NCBI RefSeq assembly: GCF_002741075.1
Contig: NZ_CP016634.1
Span: 3,750,001 to 3,814,000, forward strand
Reading direction: 5' to 3'
DNA length: 64,000 nucleotides
From: Pseudomonas putida
GTDB lineage: Bacteria; Pseudomonadota; Gammaproteobacteria; Pseudomonadales; Pseudomonadaceae
Shown: piece after piece, positions 38,612 through 47,551 of the stretch
Position numbering within the stretch: the stretch's first letter is position 1
Layout: the number at the start of each line of letters is the position of its first letter
Notes under the pieces: generated by a model
Databases searched by the model: none
Told to the model about the DNA's origin: nothing
The model's input: only the letters and a program-made list of their open reading frames with translations
Made by a program: the position numbers and the translations under genes

Positions 38612-39070
38612 ATGCAACCGGCCTTGACGCTTCAAACGCCTCACGTAAGCGATTACCTGGAACTGGTGCGAATCTGGGAGGCCTCGGTGCGTGCCACCCA
38701 CGACTTCATGCCCGATGCCTATATCGTGCTGCTGCGAGAACATGTGCTGCGCCGCTATCTGGACGCCGTGATGCTGGTCTGCTGCAAGGACAGCGCCAGG
38801 CACATCCGTGGCTTTGCCGGCGTCGCCAATGGCCGGGTGGACATGCTCTTCGTCGCTCCCGAATACCGTGGCCAGGGTATCGGCAAACGCCTCCTGCGCT
38901 ATGCGATTGACGAGCTCAATGCCGAGCGCCTGGATGTCAACGAGCAGAACCCCCAGGCGCTGGGGTTCTACCTGCACGAAGGGTTCGAAATCACTGGGCG
39001 TTCGGAAACCGATGGGCTGGGTCAACCCTACCCCTTACTGCACATGAGGCTGATTCGCACAGGCTCTTGA
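38612..39070 (+). CDS. YjaB-like GNAT acetyltransferase
   Basis: A small acetyl-CoA-dependent N-acetyltransferase, 152 residues, start chosen by AGGAG seven bases upstream. GNAT motif A is LFVAPEYRGQGIGKRLLRYA (about residues 80-99). The flanking motifs VRATHDFM and LDVNEQNPQALGFYLHEGFE, then TGRSETDGLGQPYPLLHM, match E. coli YjaB closely by eye. The natural substrate is not established. Confidence 0.88.
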   Translation: MQPALTLQTPHVSDYLELVRIWEASVRATHDFMPDAYIVLLREHVLRRYLDAVMLVCCKDSARHIRGFAGVANGRVDMLFVAPEYRGQGIGKRLLRYAIDELNAERLDVNEQNPQALGFYLHEGFEITGRSETDGLGQPYPLLHMRLIRTGS

Positions 39071-39194
39071 GCTTTATGGGCAGGATGCCGTACGCCGCCC
39101 CTGAAATGGCGCAAATGACATAGATTCCCAGCCCCAAGACCGCTCAGACAGGTACAATGGCGGTCTTCCCTGCCTTATTTTGCGAATTGCCTTC

Positions 39195-39905
39195 ATGTCA
39201 GAACCCGTGCGCCTGTCCAAACGCCTCACCGAGCAACTCGGTTGCTCCCGCCGCGAGGCCGAACTGTACATCGAGGGCGGCTGGGTCACGGTGGATGGTG
39301 TCGTGGTCGAGCAACCTCAATACAAGGTAGGGTCCGAGCAGGTCGCCCTGCTACCGGGCGCACGCGCCGAGCAATTACCACCGGTCACGCTCCTGCTCAA
39401 CCAAACGGCCGGTCAGGATGCCGAGGCAGGTCGCTGCAGCATGACCATGGCCACCCTCAGCGAAGCCCATCCCCCCTCGGTGCGCCCGCTGCATGGTCAC
39501 TTCGCCAGGCTGTCCTGTGTCGTGCCTCTGGAACCCGGCGCAAGCGGTTTGCAGCTCTACACCCAGGACTGGCGAGTCACCCGCAAGCTCGAGGCCGATC
39601 TGCATCGGATGGAGCAGGAATACATCGTCCAGGTCGAAGGCCAAGCATCGGCAGAGGCCCTGCAGCGCCTGGCTCGCGGCATTACCCGCAGCGGCCAGGA
39701 ACTGCCCAAGGCCAAGGCCAGCTGGCAGAACGAAAGCCACTTGCGCCTAGCCCTGAAGAACCCGCGGCCCGGACAGATCGCTGCCCTGTGCGCCAGCCTT
39801 GGGCTGAAGGTACTGGGCATGCGCCGTATCCGCCTGGGCGGAGTGTCCATGGGCAAGCTGCCCGCCGGGCAATGGCGCTACCTGGCCACCAACGAACGCT
39901 TCTAA
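39195..39905 (+). CDS. RsuA/RluF-like pseudouridine synthase homologue with altered active site
   Basis: The 236-residue protein has an N-terminal S4 RNA-binding domain (VRLSKRLTEQLGCSRREAEL, then YIEGGWVTVDGVVVEQP) and a pseudouridine-synthase-like body ending in LGLKVLGMRRIRLGGVSMG and LPAGQWRYL, typical of the RsuA/RluB/E/F group. In those enzymes the catalytic Asp lies in GRLDxxTxGLLLLT; the matching segment here is PLEPGASGLQLYT (111-123), with Glu113 in place of Asp and Pro111 in place of Arg. It may be an RNA-binding protein without normal activity. Confidence 0.85.
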   Translation: MSEPVRLSKRLTEQLGCSRREAELYIEGGWVTVDGVVVEQPQYKVGSEQVALLPGARAEQLPPVTLLLNQTAGQDAEAGRCSMTMATLSEAHPPSVRPLHGHFARLSCVVPLEPGASGLQLYTQDWRVTRKLEADLHRMEQEYIVQVEGQASAEALQRLARGITRSGQELPKAKASWQNESHLRLALKNPRPGQIAALCASLGLKVLGMRRIRLGGVSMGKLPAGQWRYLATNERF

Positions 39906-39998
39906 GATCTGGGCGCAATGTATCCGCACTCGGCCACACTGCCCCCCGCATTATCGCCACGCCGCTGCTGGCGTGGCGCCTGAACAGGATTTTTCACC

Positions 39999-40460
39999 AT
40001 GAACCACAACGATGTCCTGCGCAGCCTGCGCTACATGCTCAAGGTCAGCGACGCCCAAATGGCCGAGATCATTGGGCTGACCGGCCTCGAAGTTTCCGCC
40101 GAAGCGGTAGCCACCTACTTGAAGAAAGAGGATGAAGCCGACTATGTGCGTTGCCCGGAACGGGTCATGGCGCATTTTCTCGATGGCCTGGTGATTCATC
40201 GTCGAGGCCGCGACGACAGCCGCCCAGCGCAACCGATCGAAGTACCCGTGAGCAACAACACCATCCTCAAGAAGCTGCGGGTGGCCTTCGAGCTCAAGGA
40301 AGAAGACCTGCATGTGATCCTGAAGTCGGTCAATTTCCCGGTGTCCAAGCCCGAGCTCAGTGCGCTGTTCCGCAAAGTCGGTCATGACAACTACCGACCT
40401 TGTGGCGACCAACTGCTGCGCAACTTCCTGAAGGGCCTGACCCTGCGCGTGCGTGGCTAA
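39999..40460 (+). CDS. DUF1456 (YehS-like) protein
   Basis: The 153-residue protein contains two DUF1456 copies: residues 1-68 (NDVLRSLRYMLKVSDAQMAE) and about 84-150 (NNTILKKLRVAFELKEEDLH), each ending in an FL-x-GL motif (AHFLDGLVIHRRG and RNFLKGLTLRVRG). The E. coli homologue is YehS; function unknown. It lies five bases upstream of trmO and is probably cotranscribed. Confidence 0.9.
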   Translation: MNHNDVLRSLRYMLKVSDAQMAEIIGLTGLEVSAEAVATYLKKEDEADYVRCPERVMAHFLDGLVIHRRGRDDSRPAQPIEVPVSNNTILKKLRVAFELKEEDLHVILKSVNFPVSKPELSALFRKVGHDNYRPCGDQLLRNFLKGLTLRVRG

Positions 40461-40465
40461 ACACG

Positions 40466-41161
40466 ATGCAACATACGGTTTCGCCGGTCGGTATCGTGCG
40501 CTCCTGCTTCAAGGAGAAGTTCGCCATCCCTCGTCAACCGCAGCTGGCACCCGCCGCACGTGGCGTGCTGGAGCTGCTGCCGCCGTTCGACCAGGGTGAT
40601 GCCGTCGCCGGGCTCGAACAGGTCAGCCATGTCTGGCTGTTGTTCCTGTTCCACCAGGCACTGGAGGACAAGCCCCGCCTGAAGGTGCGCCCACCGCGCC
40701 TGGGAGGCAACAAGAGCATCGGCGTGTTCGCCACCCGCGCCACTCACCGCCCCAATGGCATCGGCCAGTCGGTGGTGCGCCTTGAGGGCGTTGAGGCAGG
40801 TCGTCTGTTGCTGTCAGGTATCGATCTACTCGACGGGACACCGGTGCTGGACATCAAGCCTTATGTGCCCTACGCCGACAGCATCGGTGATGCGTCCAAC
40901 CAGATGGCCAGCGATGCCCCTGAACCTATTGCCGTAACCTGGAGCGAGACCGCCCTGCCCCAGGCCCACGCCCATGCCCTGCGCCTGGGGGAGCCCTTGG
41001 TCGAACTGATCGAGCAGTGCCTGGCGCAGGACCCACGTCCGGCCTACCAGATACCGCCAGCCGAGCGGGTGTATGGGGTGAGGTTCTGGGATGTCCAGGT
41101 GCGCTGGCACTACCCGCAGCCAGACCAGATCCGTGTACTGGAAGTCGTGCCGGACGCTTAG
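40466..41161 (+). CDS. trmO: tRNA m6t6A37 methyltransferase TrmO
   Basis: Adds the N6-methyl group to t6A37 in certain tRNAs (E. coli YaeB/TsaA). The 231-residue protein begins MQHTVSPVGIVRSCFKEKFA, with the family signatures VSHVWLLFLFHQ and VFATRATHRPNGIGQSVVRL, where the beta-barrel SAM site lies. The start at 40466 fits homologues. Confidence 0.93.
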   Translation: MQHTVSPVGIVRSCFKEKFAIPRQPQLAPAARGVLELLPPFDQGDAVAGLEQVSHVWLLFLFHQALEDKPRLKVRPPRLGGNKSIGVFATRATHRPNGIGQSVVRLEGVEAGRLLLSGIDLLDGTPVLDIKPYVPYADSIGDASNQMASDAPEPIAVTWSETALPQAHAHALRLGEPLVELIEQCLAQDPRPAYQIPPAERVYGVRFWDVQVRWHYPQPDQIRVLEVVPDA

Positions 41162-41243
41162 ATCTTCAGCTCCTGGCGCTGGTACGAGCCAATGACTGAC
41201 TTCACCAGTTTCTACAATGTGCAGTGCCGCTTTTCAGGCATAA

Positions 41244-41273
41244 AAAAACGCAGGCCTTGGCCTGCGTTTTTGC
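41244..41273. terminator. Bidirectional terminator between trmO and fpr
   Basis: AAAAACGCAGGCC pairs with CCTGCGTTTTT around TTGG, with A and T runs on both sides. It serves the convergent trmO and fpr transcripts. Confidence 0.9.
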
Positions 41274-41288
41274 GTTGTGCGGCTCGCC

Positions 41289-42068
41289 TTACTTCTCGAC
41301 GAACGCACGCTCGATCAGATAGTCACCCGGCTCACGCATGCGTGGGGAGATCTTCAGACCGAAGCTGTCGAGGACCTCGGCGGTTTCGTCGAGCATGCTC
41401 GGGCTACCGCAGATCATGGCGCGGTCGTCCTGCGGGTTGATCGGTGGCAGACCGATGTCGCTAAACAGCTTCCCGCTGCGCATCAGGTCAGTCAGACGGC
41501 CCTGGTTCTCGAACGGCTCGCGAGTCACGGTCGGGTAGTAGATCAGCTTGTCGCGCACCGCCTCGCCGAAGAATTCGTTCTGCGGCAGGTGCTCGGTGAT
41601 GAATTCGCGGTAGGCCACTTCGTTGACGTAGCGCACGCCGTGAACCAGGATCACTTTTTCGAAGCGCTCGTAGGTTTCCGGGTCCTGGATGACGCTCATG
41701 AACGGCGCCAGGCCAGTGCCAGTGCTCAACAGGTACAGGTGCTTGCCCGGATTCAGGTCGTCGAGCACCAGAGTACCGGTGGGCTTCTTGCTGATGATGA
41801 TCTCGTCACCTTCCTTCAGGTGCTGCAACTGAGAGGTCAGCGGGCCATCCGGCACCTTGATGCTGAAGAACTCCAAATGCTCTTCCCAGTTAGGCGAAGC
41901 AATGGAATAGGCGCGCATGAGCGGACGGCCGTTGTCCTGTTGCAGCCCGATCATCACGAACTGACCGTTCTCGAAGCGCAGACCCGGATCACGGGTGCAC
42001 TTGAAGCTGAACAGGGTGTCGTTCCAGTGGTGCACACTGAGGACACGTTCGTGGTTCATGTTGCTCAT
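41289..42068 (-). CDS. fpr: Ferredoxin-NADP reductase
   Basis: An FAD enzyme that exchanges electrons between NADPH and ferredoxin or flavodoxin, used in iron and oxidative-stress metabolism. The 259-residue protein has the FAD motif RAYSIASP, the NADP motif GTGLAPFMS and the C-terminal AFVEK. It is divergent from a LysR-type gene, the arrangement of fpr and finR in P. putida, where FinR activates fpr under superoxide stress. Confidence 0.96.
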   Translation of the reverse strand: MSNMNHERVLSVHHWNDTLFSFKCTRDPGLRFENGQFVMIGLQQDNGRPLMRAYSIASPNWEEHLEFFSIKVPDGPLTSQLQHLKEGDEIIISKKPTGTLVLDDLNPGKHLYLLSTGTGLAPFMSVIQDPETYERFEKVILVHGVRYVNEVAYREFITEHLPQNEFFGEAVRDKLIYYPTVTREPFENQGRLTDLMRSGKLFSDIGLPPINPQDDRAMICGSPSMLDETAEVLDSFGLKISPRMREPGDYLIERAFVEK

Positions 42069-42135
42069 CGATGGGGCTCCTGAAGAAAGACGCGGCGCGG
42101 ACCTAGCGCACTATTGCGCGATATTTTAGGGGCAG

Positions 42136-42171
42136 CGACAATATCTGTTAAATGGATTATCAAGATATGTC
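42136..42171. promoter_or_regulatory. Candidate FinR operator
   Basis: GACAATATCT and AGATATGTC form an interrupted dyad (42136-42171) with a 16-base centre in the fpr-finR intergenic region, fitting a LysR-type binding site that could control both genes. Confidence 0.6.
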
Positions 42172-42188
42172 TTATCGGTTATATAGAT

Positions 42189-43115
42189 ATGCGATTCACG
42201 CTTCGTCAACTGCAAGTCTTCGTCGCCGTCGCCCAGCATCAAAGCGTCTCGCGGGCTGCAAGCCTACTGGCTCTGTCGCAGTCGGCCGCCAGCACCTCGA
42301 TCACTGAACTCGAGCGTCAATCGAGCTGCCAGCTGTTCGACCGCGCGGGCAAACGGCTGAGCCTCAATGCCCTGGGCCATCAATTGCTGCCCCAGGCCGT
42401 CGCCCTGCTCGACCAGGCCAAAGAGATCGAGGACCTGCTCAACGGCAAGTCCGGTTTCGGATCGCTCTCGGTGGGTGCCACCCTGACCATCGGCAACTAC
42501 CTGGCCACCCTACTGATCGGCAGCTTCATGCAGGGTCACCCGGAAAGCCAAGTCAAACTCCATGTGCAGAACACCGTACATATCGTGCAGCAGGTCGCGC
42601 ACTACGAAATTGACCTGGGTCTAATCGAAGGCGACTGCAACCATCCCGATCTGGAAGTGCAGCCCTGGGTAGAAGATGAACTGGTGGTTTTCTGCGCGCC
42701 CCAACACCCCTTGGCCAAGGTCGGCCGGGCAGATGTAGACACACTGTCCCACGAGGCCTGGATTCTTCGCGAGCAAGGCTCAGGCACGCGACTGACATTC
42801 GACCAAGCCATGCGTCATCACCGTGCCAACCTGAACATCCGCCTGGAGCTGGAGCACACAGAGGCGATCAAACGCGCCGTGGAATCAGGCCTGGGTATCG
42901 GCTGCATCTCGCGCCTGGCCCTGCGCGACGCGTTCCGCCGCGGCAGCCTGGTGGCGGTGGAAACGCCCGAACTGGACCTGTCGCGGCAGTTCTACTTCAT
43001 ATGGCACAAACAGAAGTATCAGACGTCAGCCATGCGCGAATTCCTCGAACTGTGCCGCAACTTCACCGCTGGCGTCAGCCGCAGTGACGAAATCGTCCTG
43101 CCGCCGATTGCCTGA
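42189..43115 (+). CDS. finR: LysR-family regulator FinR
   Basis: The 308-residue protein starts MRFTLRQLQVFVAVAQHQSV, with the N-terminal winged helix-turn-helix (AASLLALSQSAASTSITELE) and a LysR substrate-binding domain from about residue 90. The upstream open frame adds 25 residues without a ribosome site. Identity as FinR, the activator of fpr, is inferred from divergent linkage to fpr and from the dgkA and response-regulator neighbours. Its stop abuts the dgkA stop. Confidence 0.88.
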   Translation: MRFTLRQLQVFVAVAQHQSVSRAASLLALSQSAASTSITELERQSSCQLFDRAGKRLSLNALGHQLLPQAVALLDQAKEIEDLLNGKSGFGSLSVGATLTIGNYLATLLIGSFMQGHPESQVKLHVQNTVHIVQQVAHYEIDLGLIEGDCNHPDLEVQPWVEDELVVFCAPQHPLAKVGRADVDTLSHEAWILREQGSGTRLTFDQAMRHHRANLNIRLELEHTEAIKRAVESGLGIGCISRLALRDAFRRGSLVAVETPELDLSRQFYFIWHKQKYQTSAMREFLELCRNFTAGVSRSDEIVLPPIA

Positions 43116-43478
43116 TCAGAGCAGGATCACGCCCCAGACCAGCGCCACCATGGTCATCGCGACCAGTTGCGCGGCGCTGCCCATGTCCTTGGCGTTCTTG
43201 GACAAAGGGTGGCGCTCCAGGGAGATACGGTCGATGGCCGCCTCCACCGCGGAGTTGAGCAACTCGACGATCAGCCCCAGCAGACACACGGCAATGAGGA
43301 TCGCGCGCTCCACACGGGTCACCGGCAGCCAGAAGGCCAACGGAATCAGCACGACGTTGGCCAACACCAGTTGGCGGAACGCCGCCTCGCCTTTGAAAGC
43401 GGTACGCAGGCCGTCCAGCGAGTAGCCGGCGGCATTGAAGATACGTTTCAGGCCGGTCTGGCCCTTGAATGGCGACAT
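43116..43478 (-). CDS. dgkA: Diacylglycerol kinase
   Basis: A small trimeric inner-membrane enzyme that recycles diacylglycerol to phosphatidic acid. The 120-residue protein has the amphipathic N-terminal segment (GLKRIFNAAGYSLDGLRTAF), three membrane helices, and the active-site motif VELLNSAVEAAIDRIS. Length matches the family. Confidence 0.96.
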   Translation of the reverse strand: MSPFKGQTGLKRIFNAAGYSLDGLRTAFKGEAAFRQLVLANVVLIPLAFWLPVTRVERAILIAVCLLGLIVELLNSAVEAAIDRISLERHPLSKNAKDMGSAAQLVAMTMVALVWGVILL

Positions 43479-43552
43479 AAGCGGTTACTTCACCGATTAA
43501 AGGGCCAGAGATTAGTCCAACCCAGGTCAAAAAAGCGTGAATATACGGGAAC

Positions 43553-44203
43553 TTAGTTACCCGAAACCGATTCGAGCTGTTGCAGCAGCAACGCCGCCTG
43601 AGTCCGAGTACGGACCCCCAGCTTGCGGAAGATCGCCGTCACGTGGGCCTTGATCGTCGCCTCCGAAACGCTCAGTTCATAGGCGATCTGCTTGTTCAGC
43701 AACCCCTCGCAGACCATGGTCAGCACCCTGAACTGCTGCGGTGTCAGGCTGGCCAGGCCTTCGCTCGCGGCCTTGGCCTCGGCCGATACATCGACCTTCT
43801 CGAACGCCTGTGGCGGCCACCATACATCCCCATCGAGTACCTTCTGCACCGCATCCTGGATGACATCCAGATTGCTCGATTTGGGTATGAACCCACTGGC
43901 GCCGAACTCTCGGGACTTGACCACCACGGCCGCCTCTTCCTGGGCCGAGACCATCACCACCGGAATCTGCGGGTACTGCCCACGCAGCAGGACCAAGCCT
44001 GAGAAACCATAGGCACCGGGCATGTTCAGGTCCAGCAGGACCAGGTCCCAGTCGGCCTTCTCGGACAGGCGGGTTTCCAGTTCGGCGATGCTCGCCACCT
44101 CGACCAGACGCACGTCCGGCCCCAGGCCGAGGGTAACGGCCTGGCGCAGCGCGCTACGAAACAGAGGGTGGTCGTCGGCAATCAGGATTTCGTATGTGGC
44201 CAT
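43553..44203 (-). CDS. erdR: LuxR-type response regulator (ErdR-like)
   Basis: The 216-residue protein has a receiver domain with acidic residues ADDHP (9-13) and phosphoacceptor Asp in LVLLDLNMPGA (about residue 57), conserved Lys in FIPKSS, and a C-terminal LuxR helix-turn-helix (LTPQQFRVLTMVCEGLLNKQ, IAYELSVSEATIKAHVTAIF). The gene next to dgkA in Pseudomonas is ErdR, linked to ethanol oxidation and acetate (acsA) control; the symbol is assigned on linkage and type. Confidence 0.82.
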   Translation of the reverse strand: MATYEILIADDHPLFRSALRQAVTLGLGPDVRLVEVASIAELETRLSEKADWDLVLLDLNMPGAYGFSGLVLLRGQYPQIPVVMVSAQEEAAVVVKSREFGASGFIPKSSNLDVIQDAVQKVLDGDVWWPPQAFEKVDVSAEAKAASEGLASLTPQQFRVLTMVCEGLLNKQIAYELSVSEATIKAHVTAIFRKLGVRTRTQAALLLQQLESVSGN

Positions 44204-44459
44204 CGATCTAAGGATCCTGTTCTGTGCCAGGCGCTAGGGGGTGGAGGAACGCCTGGCAGGCAACTCAAGGCGCAAACGGCAAGGCCGCCGGCCGCAATGG
44301 CACGGCGAAGTCCGGGATAACAGCATCTTCGTCGTGCCCGAATCGGCGCCAAGAATGCCGAGCACGGTCCGGGTGGTCAAGCCAATTGCCCGGTCGTCCC
44401 CGCCTCCCTGGCTGCCAGCCTGATCATTATGAACCAATCCGCTGCGCCTGCCCCTTGGA

Positions 44460-45170
44460 CTATAGGAAGGTATGCAAGCGCCGATGTGCGTCGTCTTCCA
44501 GATCCAGCGGCAAGTGCCGCTTGGCACTCAAGTAATGCAGGCTGAACACATCCAGGTAGGCATCCAACGCTTCGCTGGCACGTTGATCACCGGCCAGGTC
44601 CAGACACATGGCCGCAACCTCCGCGGTGCAGAAATGATCGTCACGCTTGGAACGACGCAGTTTATAGCGCGACATCTGCTCAGCCTGCAGGCTCAGGACC
44701 GGGAAACGATCCAGGTAAGGGCTCTTGCGGAACATTTTGCGTGCTTCGGTCCAGGTGGCGTCGAGCAGGATGAACAGCGGACGCTTGCCGGACTCGCGCA
44801 CCACTTCGCTGACGACGCGCTCTGGCGCCACGAACTCGCCGGGGAAGACGATGTAGGGCTGCCATTGTGGGTCGTCGAGCAATGCGAGCAGGCGCGGGTC
44901 GACGTCGGTGCGAAGCCAGCCAAAAGCTGAAGTGTCCTCGACCACATCAGCGATCAGCCAGCCGGTATTGGTCGGTTTGAGTGGCTCGGTGTCATGCATC
45001 ACCAGGCACACACCGGCATCGGCGGTGACCTTGGGCTTCAAGGCACACAGGCAGTGACTGGCGATCACGCGGCATTGCGGGCAACGCACCGCGCGCGAGC
45101 CACGGGCGATGAAAGGTTTGTTGCTGCGGGCCAGGCGTTCGGTGCGCAGGCGTGCTACGGCGTGGCTCAT
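44460..45170 (-). CDS. tapT: DTW-domain tRNA-uridine aminocarboxypropyltransferase (TapT)
   Basis: DTW proteins such as TapT (YfiP) add the acp group to U47 of tRNA using SAM. The 236-residue protein has an N-terminal zinc-type cysteine set (RCPQCRVIASHCLC, about residues 29-42) and the signature LLDATWTEARKMFRKSPYL. Late motifs LRRSKRDDHFCTAEVAAMCL also fit. It is on the opposite strand from the small secreted-protein gene at 45392. Confidence 0.88.
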   Translation of the reverse strand: MSHAVARLRTERLARSNKPFIARGSRAVRCPQCRVIASHCLCALKPKVTADAGVCLVMHDTEPLKPTNTGWLIADVVEDTSAFGWLRTDVDPRLLALLDDPQWQPYIVFPGEFVAPERVVSEVVRESGKRPLFILLDATWTEARKMFRKSPYLDRFPVLSLQAEQMSRYKLRRSKRDDHFCTAEVAAMCLDLAGDQRASEALDAYLDVFSLHYLSAKRHLPLDLEDDAHRRLHTFL

Positions 45171-45391
45171 GGCTGCACACCTCGCAGGAGGAAGGAAACA
45201 GGCACTGTTGCGACTCGGCGGGAAAAAACCGCCAGTCTACCAGAGGCTTCGTCATTTGCCGTGCAGCTGGGCGGACGGGTCCTTTATAATCGCGCTTTTG
45301 GCGACCTGGGATATCCCACAGGCGGGTGGTTTCATGGAACGCCACTCGCTGGCGCAGGTCAAAGTGCCAGTCATCGAACCAGGAGAGATTC

Positions 45392-45814
45392 ATGCTGCGT
45401 CTTACCATCCCGACCTTGAGCCTGTTGCTCGCCCTGCCACTGGCGGCCCAGGCGGCCTCCAAGCAGGAATACGAGCTGAACCAGATGCTGCAGAAGGTCG
45501 CCAAGGAAAGCAGCGTCGGCACCCCACGTGCCATCAACGAAGATATCCTCGACCAAGGCTACACCGTCGAGAAAGGCCGGGCATTGGTCAACCACCTGAG
45601 TGTGCGCGAAAGCCATGCCGAGCGGATGCGCGCCAACCCGGAACAGGTTCGTAGCCAGCTGGGCGACAGCGTCTGCCGCAACAACGGCTACCGTCAGTTG
45701 ATGTCCAAGGGCGCGGTCTTGGTCTATCGCTTCTCGGTCTACAAGACCAACCAGCCGATCATGGACCAAGCCTTCGACGCCTCCAGCTGCGTGGCAGGCA
45801 ACAAGAAGAAGTAA
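45392..45814 (+). CDS. Secreted QSregVF-like protein (PA3611 type)
   Basis: The 140-residue precursor has a signal peptide (MLRLTIPTLSLLLALPLAAQ, cleaved after AQA) and a small helical domain with TPRAINEDILDQGYTVEKGR, MRANPEQVRSQLGDSVCRNN and a second Cys near the end, suggesting a disulphide. By eye it resembles the putative quorum-sensing-regulated virulence factor family typified by PA3611. AGGAG precedes the start. The function is not known, and the family name does not prove a virulence role here. Confidence 0.75.
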   Translation: MLRLTIPTLSLLLALPLAAQAASKQEYELNQMLQKVAKESSVGTPRAINEDILDQGYTVEKGRALVNHLSVRESHAERMRANPEQVRSQLGDSVCRNNGYRQLMSKGAVLVYRFSVYKTNQPIMDQAFDASSCVAGNKKK

Positions 45815-45815
45815 C

Positions 45816-46022
45816 TCAGGCAACCCTGTCGTTGTCGCTGGCGCGCCGCTGTTCTTCATCGGCGCGCAACTCCGCCAGCAGGGCCTGGAGATAGCGCGAA
45901 TGCCGCTCTCCGACCTCCAGCCTGCGCAGGCATTCGGCTTCAAGGCTCACGTGATGGGCCTGGGCCGCCCGCTCCAGCAGCACATAAAGCTGCCTGTCCA
46001 CTTCGATGATTAACCGATGCAT
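45816..46022 (-). CDS. Small ribbon-helix-helix-like protein
   Basis: The 68-residue product begins MHRLIIEVDRQLYVLLERAA, a strand followed by helices (AHHVSLEAECLRRLEVGE), as in Arc/FitA-type ribbon-helix-helix proteins that serve as repressors or antitoxins. No toxin gene is adjacent. Its stop faces the stop of the secreted-protein gene. Confidence 0.65.
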   Translation of the reverse strand: MHRLIIEVDRQLYVLLERAAQAHHVSLEAECLRRLEVGERHSRYLQALLAELRADEEQRRASDNDRVA

Positions 46023-46405
46023 ACCGCAACCTCCTGCATCGAGACGTTGCGTTTCCAGTTAACCAGAGCTGCGTTACAGCTGGTCCCCGCCCGACGAGTG
46101 GAAAAAAACTGCTCTATTGCCTGCCATTGCACTGACTTCAACCGGCGCGATCTAACGCTTGGGTCTAGATTGATAGCAAACACCCCACGTGTTCCCAGCA
46201 ACCCAAGGAGAGTGCCCAGGCGTGGCGTTCCTGATCCGTGACAACAACAGCGTGATGGACATTTGCCACTGCATCATGGCCTTGAAGGCCCACTGCAATG
46301 CTCGGGAGACATACTCGAGCAACAGCAGCCAGCGACACACGCAGTGTCGCGGCCGGGATACCCCATCGACCCGGTCAGAGGTTTTGCTGCAGAAGGAGAC
46401 GTTGA
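46023..46405. other. Intergenic region, nothing recognised
   Basis: About 380 bases between the small RHH gene and the LOG gene, more AT-rich than the flanks. Short frames here overlap the LOG start in other phases and are not supported. It must contain the promoters of both divergent genes. Confidence 0.5.
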
Positions 46406-47524
46406 ATGCCTTACCAACCGAACGAACTCTTGTTCAATCATTTCAGAGACAACGGCATCGACCTGAGCAAGATTGACCAACAGCTGCAACTGGTTGCGCC
46501 CAACAGCCCCAACCTGCCGCTCTATCGCGACATGATGCTGACCATCCTGCGCATGGCGCACGACGATTCCAACCGCTGGAACGCCAAGATCACCCTGCAG
46601 GCCCTGCGCGAACTCGATCACTCCTTCCGCACCCTGGAACGCTACAAGGGGCGGCGCAAGGTCACCGTATTCGGCTCGGCGCGTACGCCGCTGGAGCACC
46701 CGATGTATGCGCTCGCCCGGGAACTGGGGGCTACCCTGGCACGCTCCGACCTGATGGTCATCACAGGAGCCGGCGGTGGCATCATGGCCGCAGCCCATGA
46801 AGGCGCCGGCACCGGACACAGCCTGGGATTCAACATCACCCTGCCTTTCGAGCAACATGCCAACGCCACAGTGGACGGCACCGACCAATTGCTGCCCTTC
46901 CACTTCTTCTTCATTCGCAAGCTGTTCTTCGTCAAGGAAGCCGACGCCCTGGTGCTCTGCCCAGGCGGATTCGGTACTCTCGACGAAGCCCTCGAAGTGC
47001 TCACCTTGATCCAGACAGGTAAAAGCCCGCTGGTGCCCGTGGTACTGCTGGACTCGCCAGGCGGGAGCTTCTGGCGCGACGCGCTGGCGTTCATCAGTAA
47101 GCAGTTGGAGGAAAACCGATACATTCTGCCCAGCGACATGAAGCTGCTGCGCCTGGTCCACAGTGCCGACGAAGCCGTGGAGGAGATCAATCAGTTCTAC
47201 AGCAACTACCACTCCAGCCGCTGGTTAAAGAACCAGTTCGTGATCCGCATGCATCACCCCTTGAGTGATGCAGCGCTCTATGACATCCAGGAAGGGTTCG
47301 CCGATCTGCGCCTGAGTGGTAAATACCATCAACAGCCAGACAGCGGCCTTGAGCATGAGATCGGCAACTTCAACCACCTGACCCGGTTGACCTTTGCTTT
47401 CAATGGCCGTGATCAGGGCCGCCTGCGTGAGCTGGTGGACTTCATCAATCTGCCGGAAAACTGGGCCAAGCCCCAGCCTATGCACACGACACAACGAGCA
47501 AGGGAAGCCTTGAAAGTCGATTGA
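46406..47524 (+). CDS. LOG-family protein (predicted nucleotide-binding)
   Basis: The 372-residue product has the Rossmann-like LOG domain with VTVFGSARTP (87-96), GAGGGIM (121-127) and the signature PGGFGTLDE (186-194). LOG proteins hydrolyse nucleotide monophosphates to base and ribose phosphate; the plant ones activate cytokinins. This long form has extra N- and C-terminal regions, so it is not a simple short LOG/PpnK. AAGGAG precedes the start. Substrate unknown. Confidence 0.88.
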   Translation: MPYQPNELLFNHFRDNGIDLSKIDQQLQLVAPNSPNLPLYRDMMLTILRMAHDDSNRWNAKITLQALRELDHSFRTLERYKGRRKVTVFGSARTPLEHPMYALARELGATLARSDLMVITGAGGGIMAAAHEGAGTGHSLGFNITLPFEQHANATVDGTDQLLPFHFFFIRKLFFVKEADALVLCPGGFGTLDEALEVLTLIQTGKSPLVPVVLLDSPGGSFWRDALAFISKQLEENRYILPSDMKLLRLVHSADEAVEEINQFYSNYHSSRWLKNQFVIRMHHPLSDAALYDIQEGFADLRLSGKYHQQPDSGLEHEIGNFNHLTRLTFAFNGRDQGRLRELVDFINLPENWAKPQPMHTTQRAREALKVD

Positions 47525-47551
47525 AAACAGGTACCGAGAGAGACGGCAAGA

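Noticed and set aside
46189..46476. Rightward open frame upstream of the LOG gene
   Set aside because: It overlaps the LOG start in another phase and has no ribosome site or recognisable domain.
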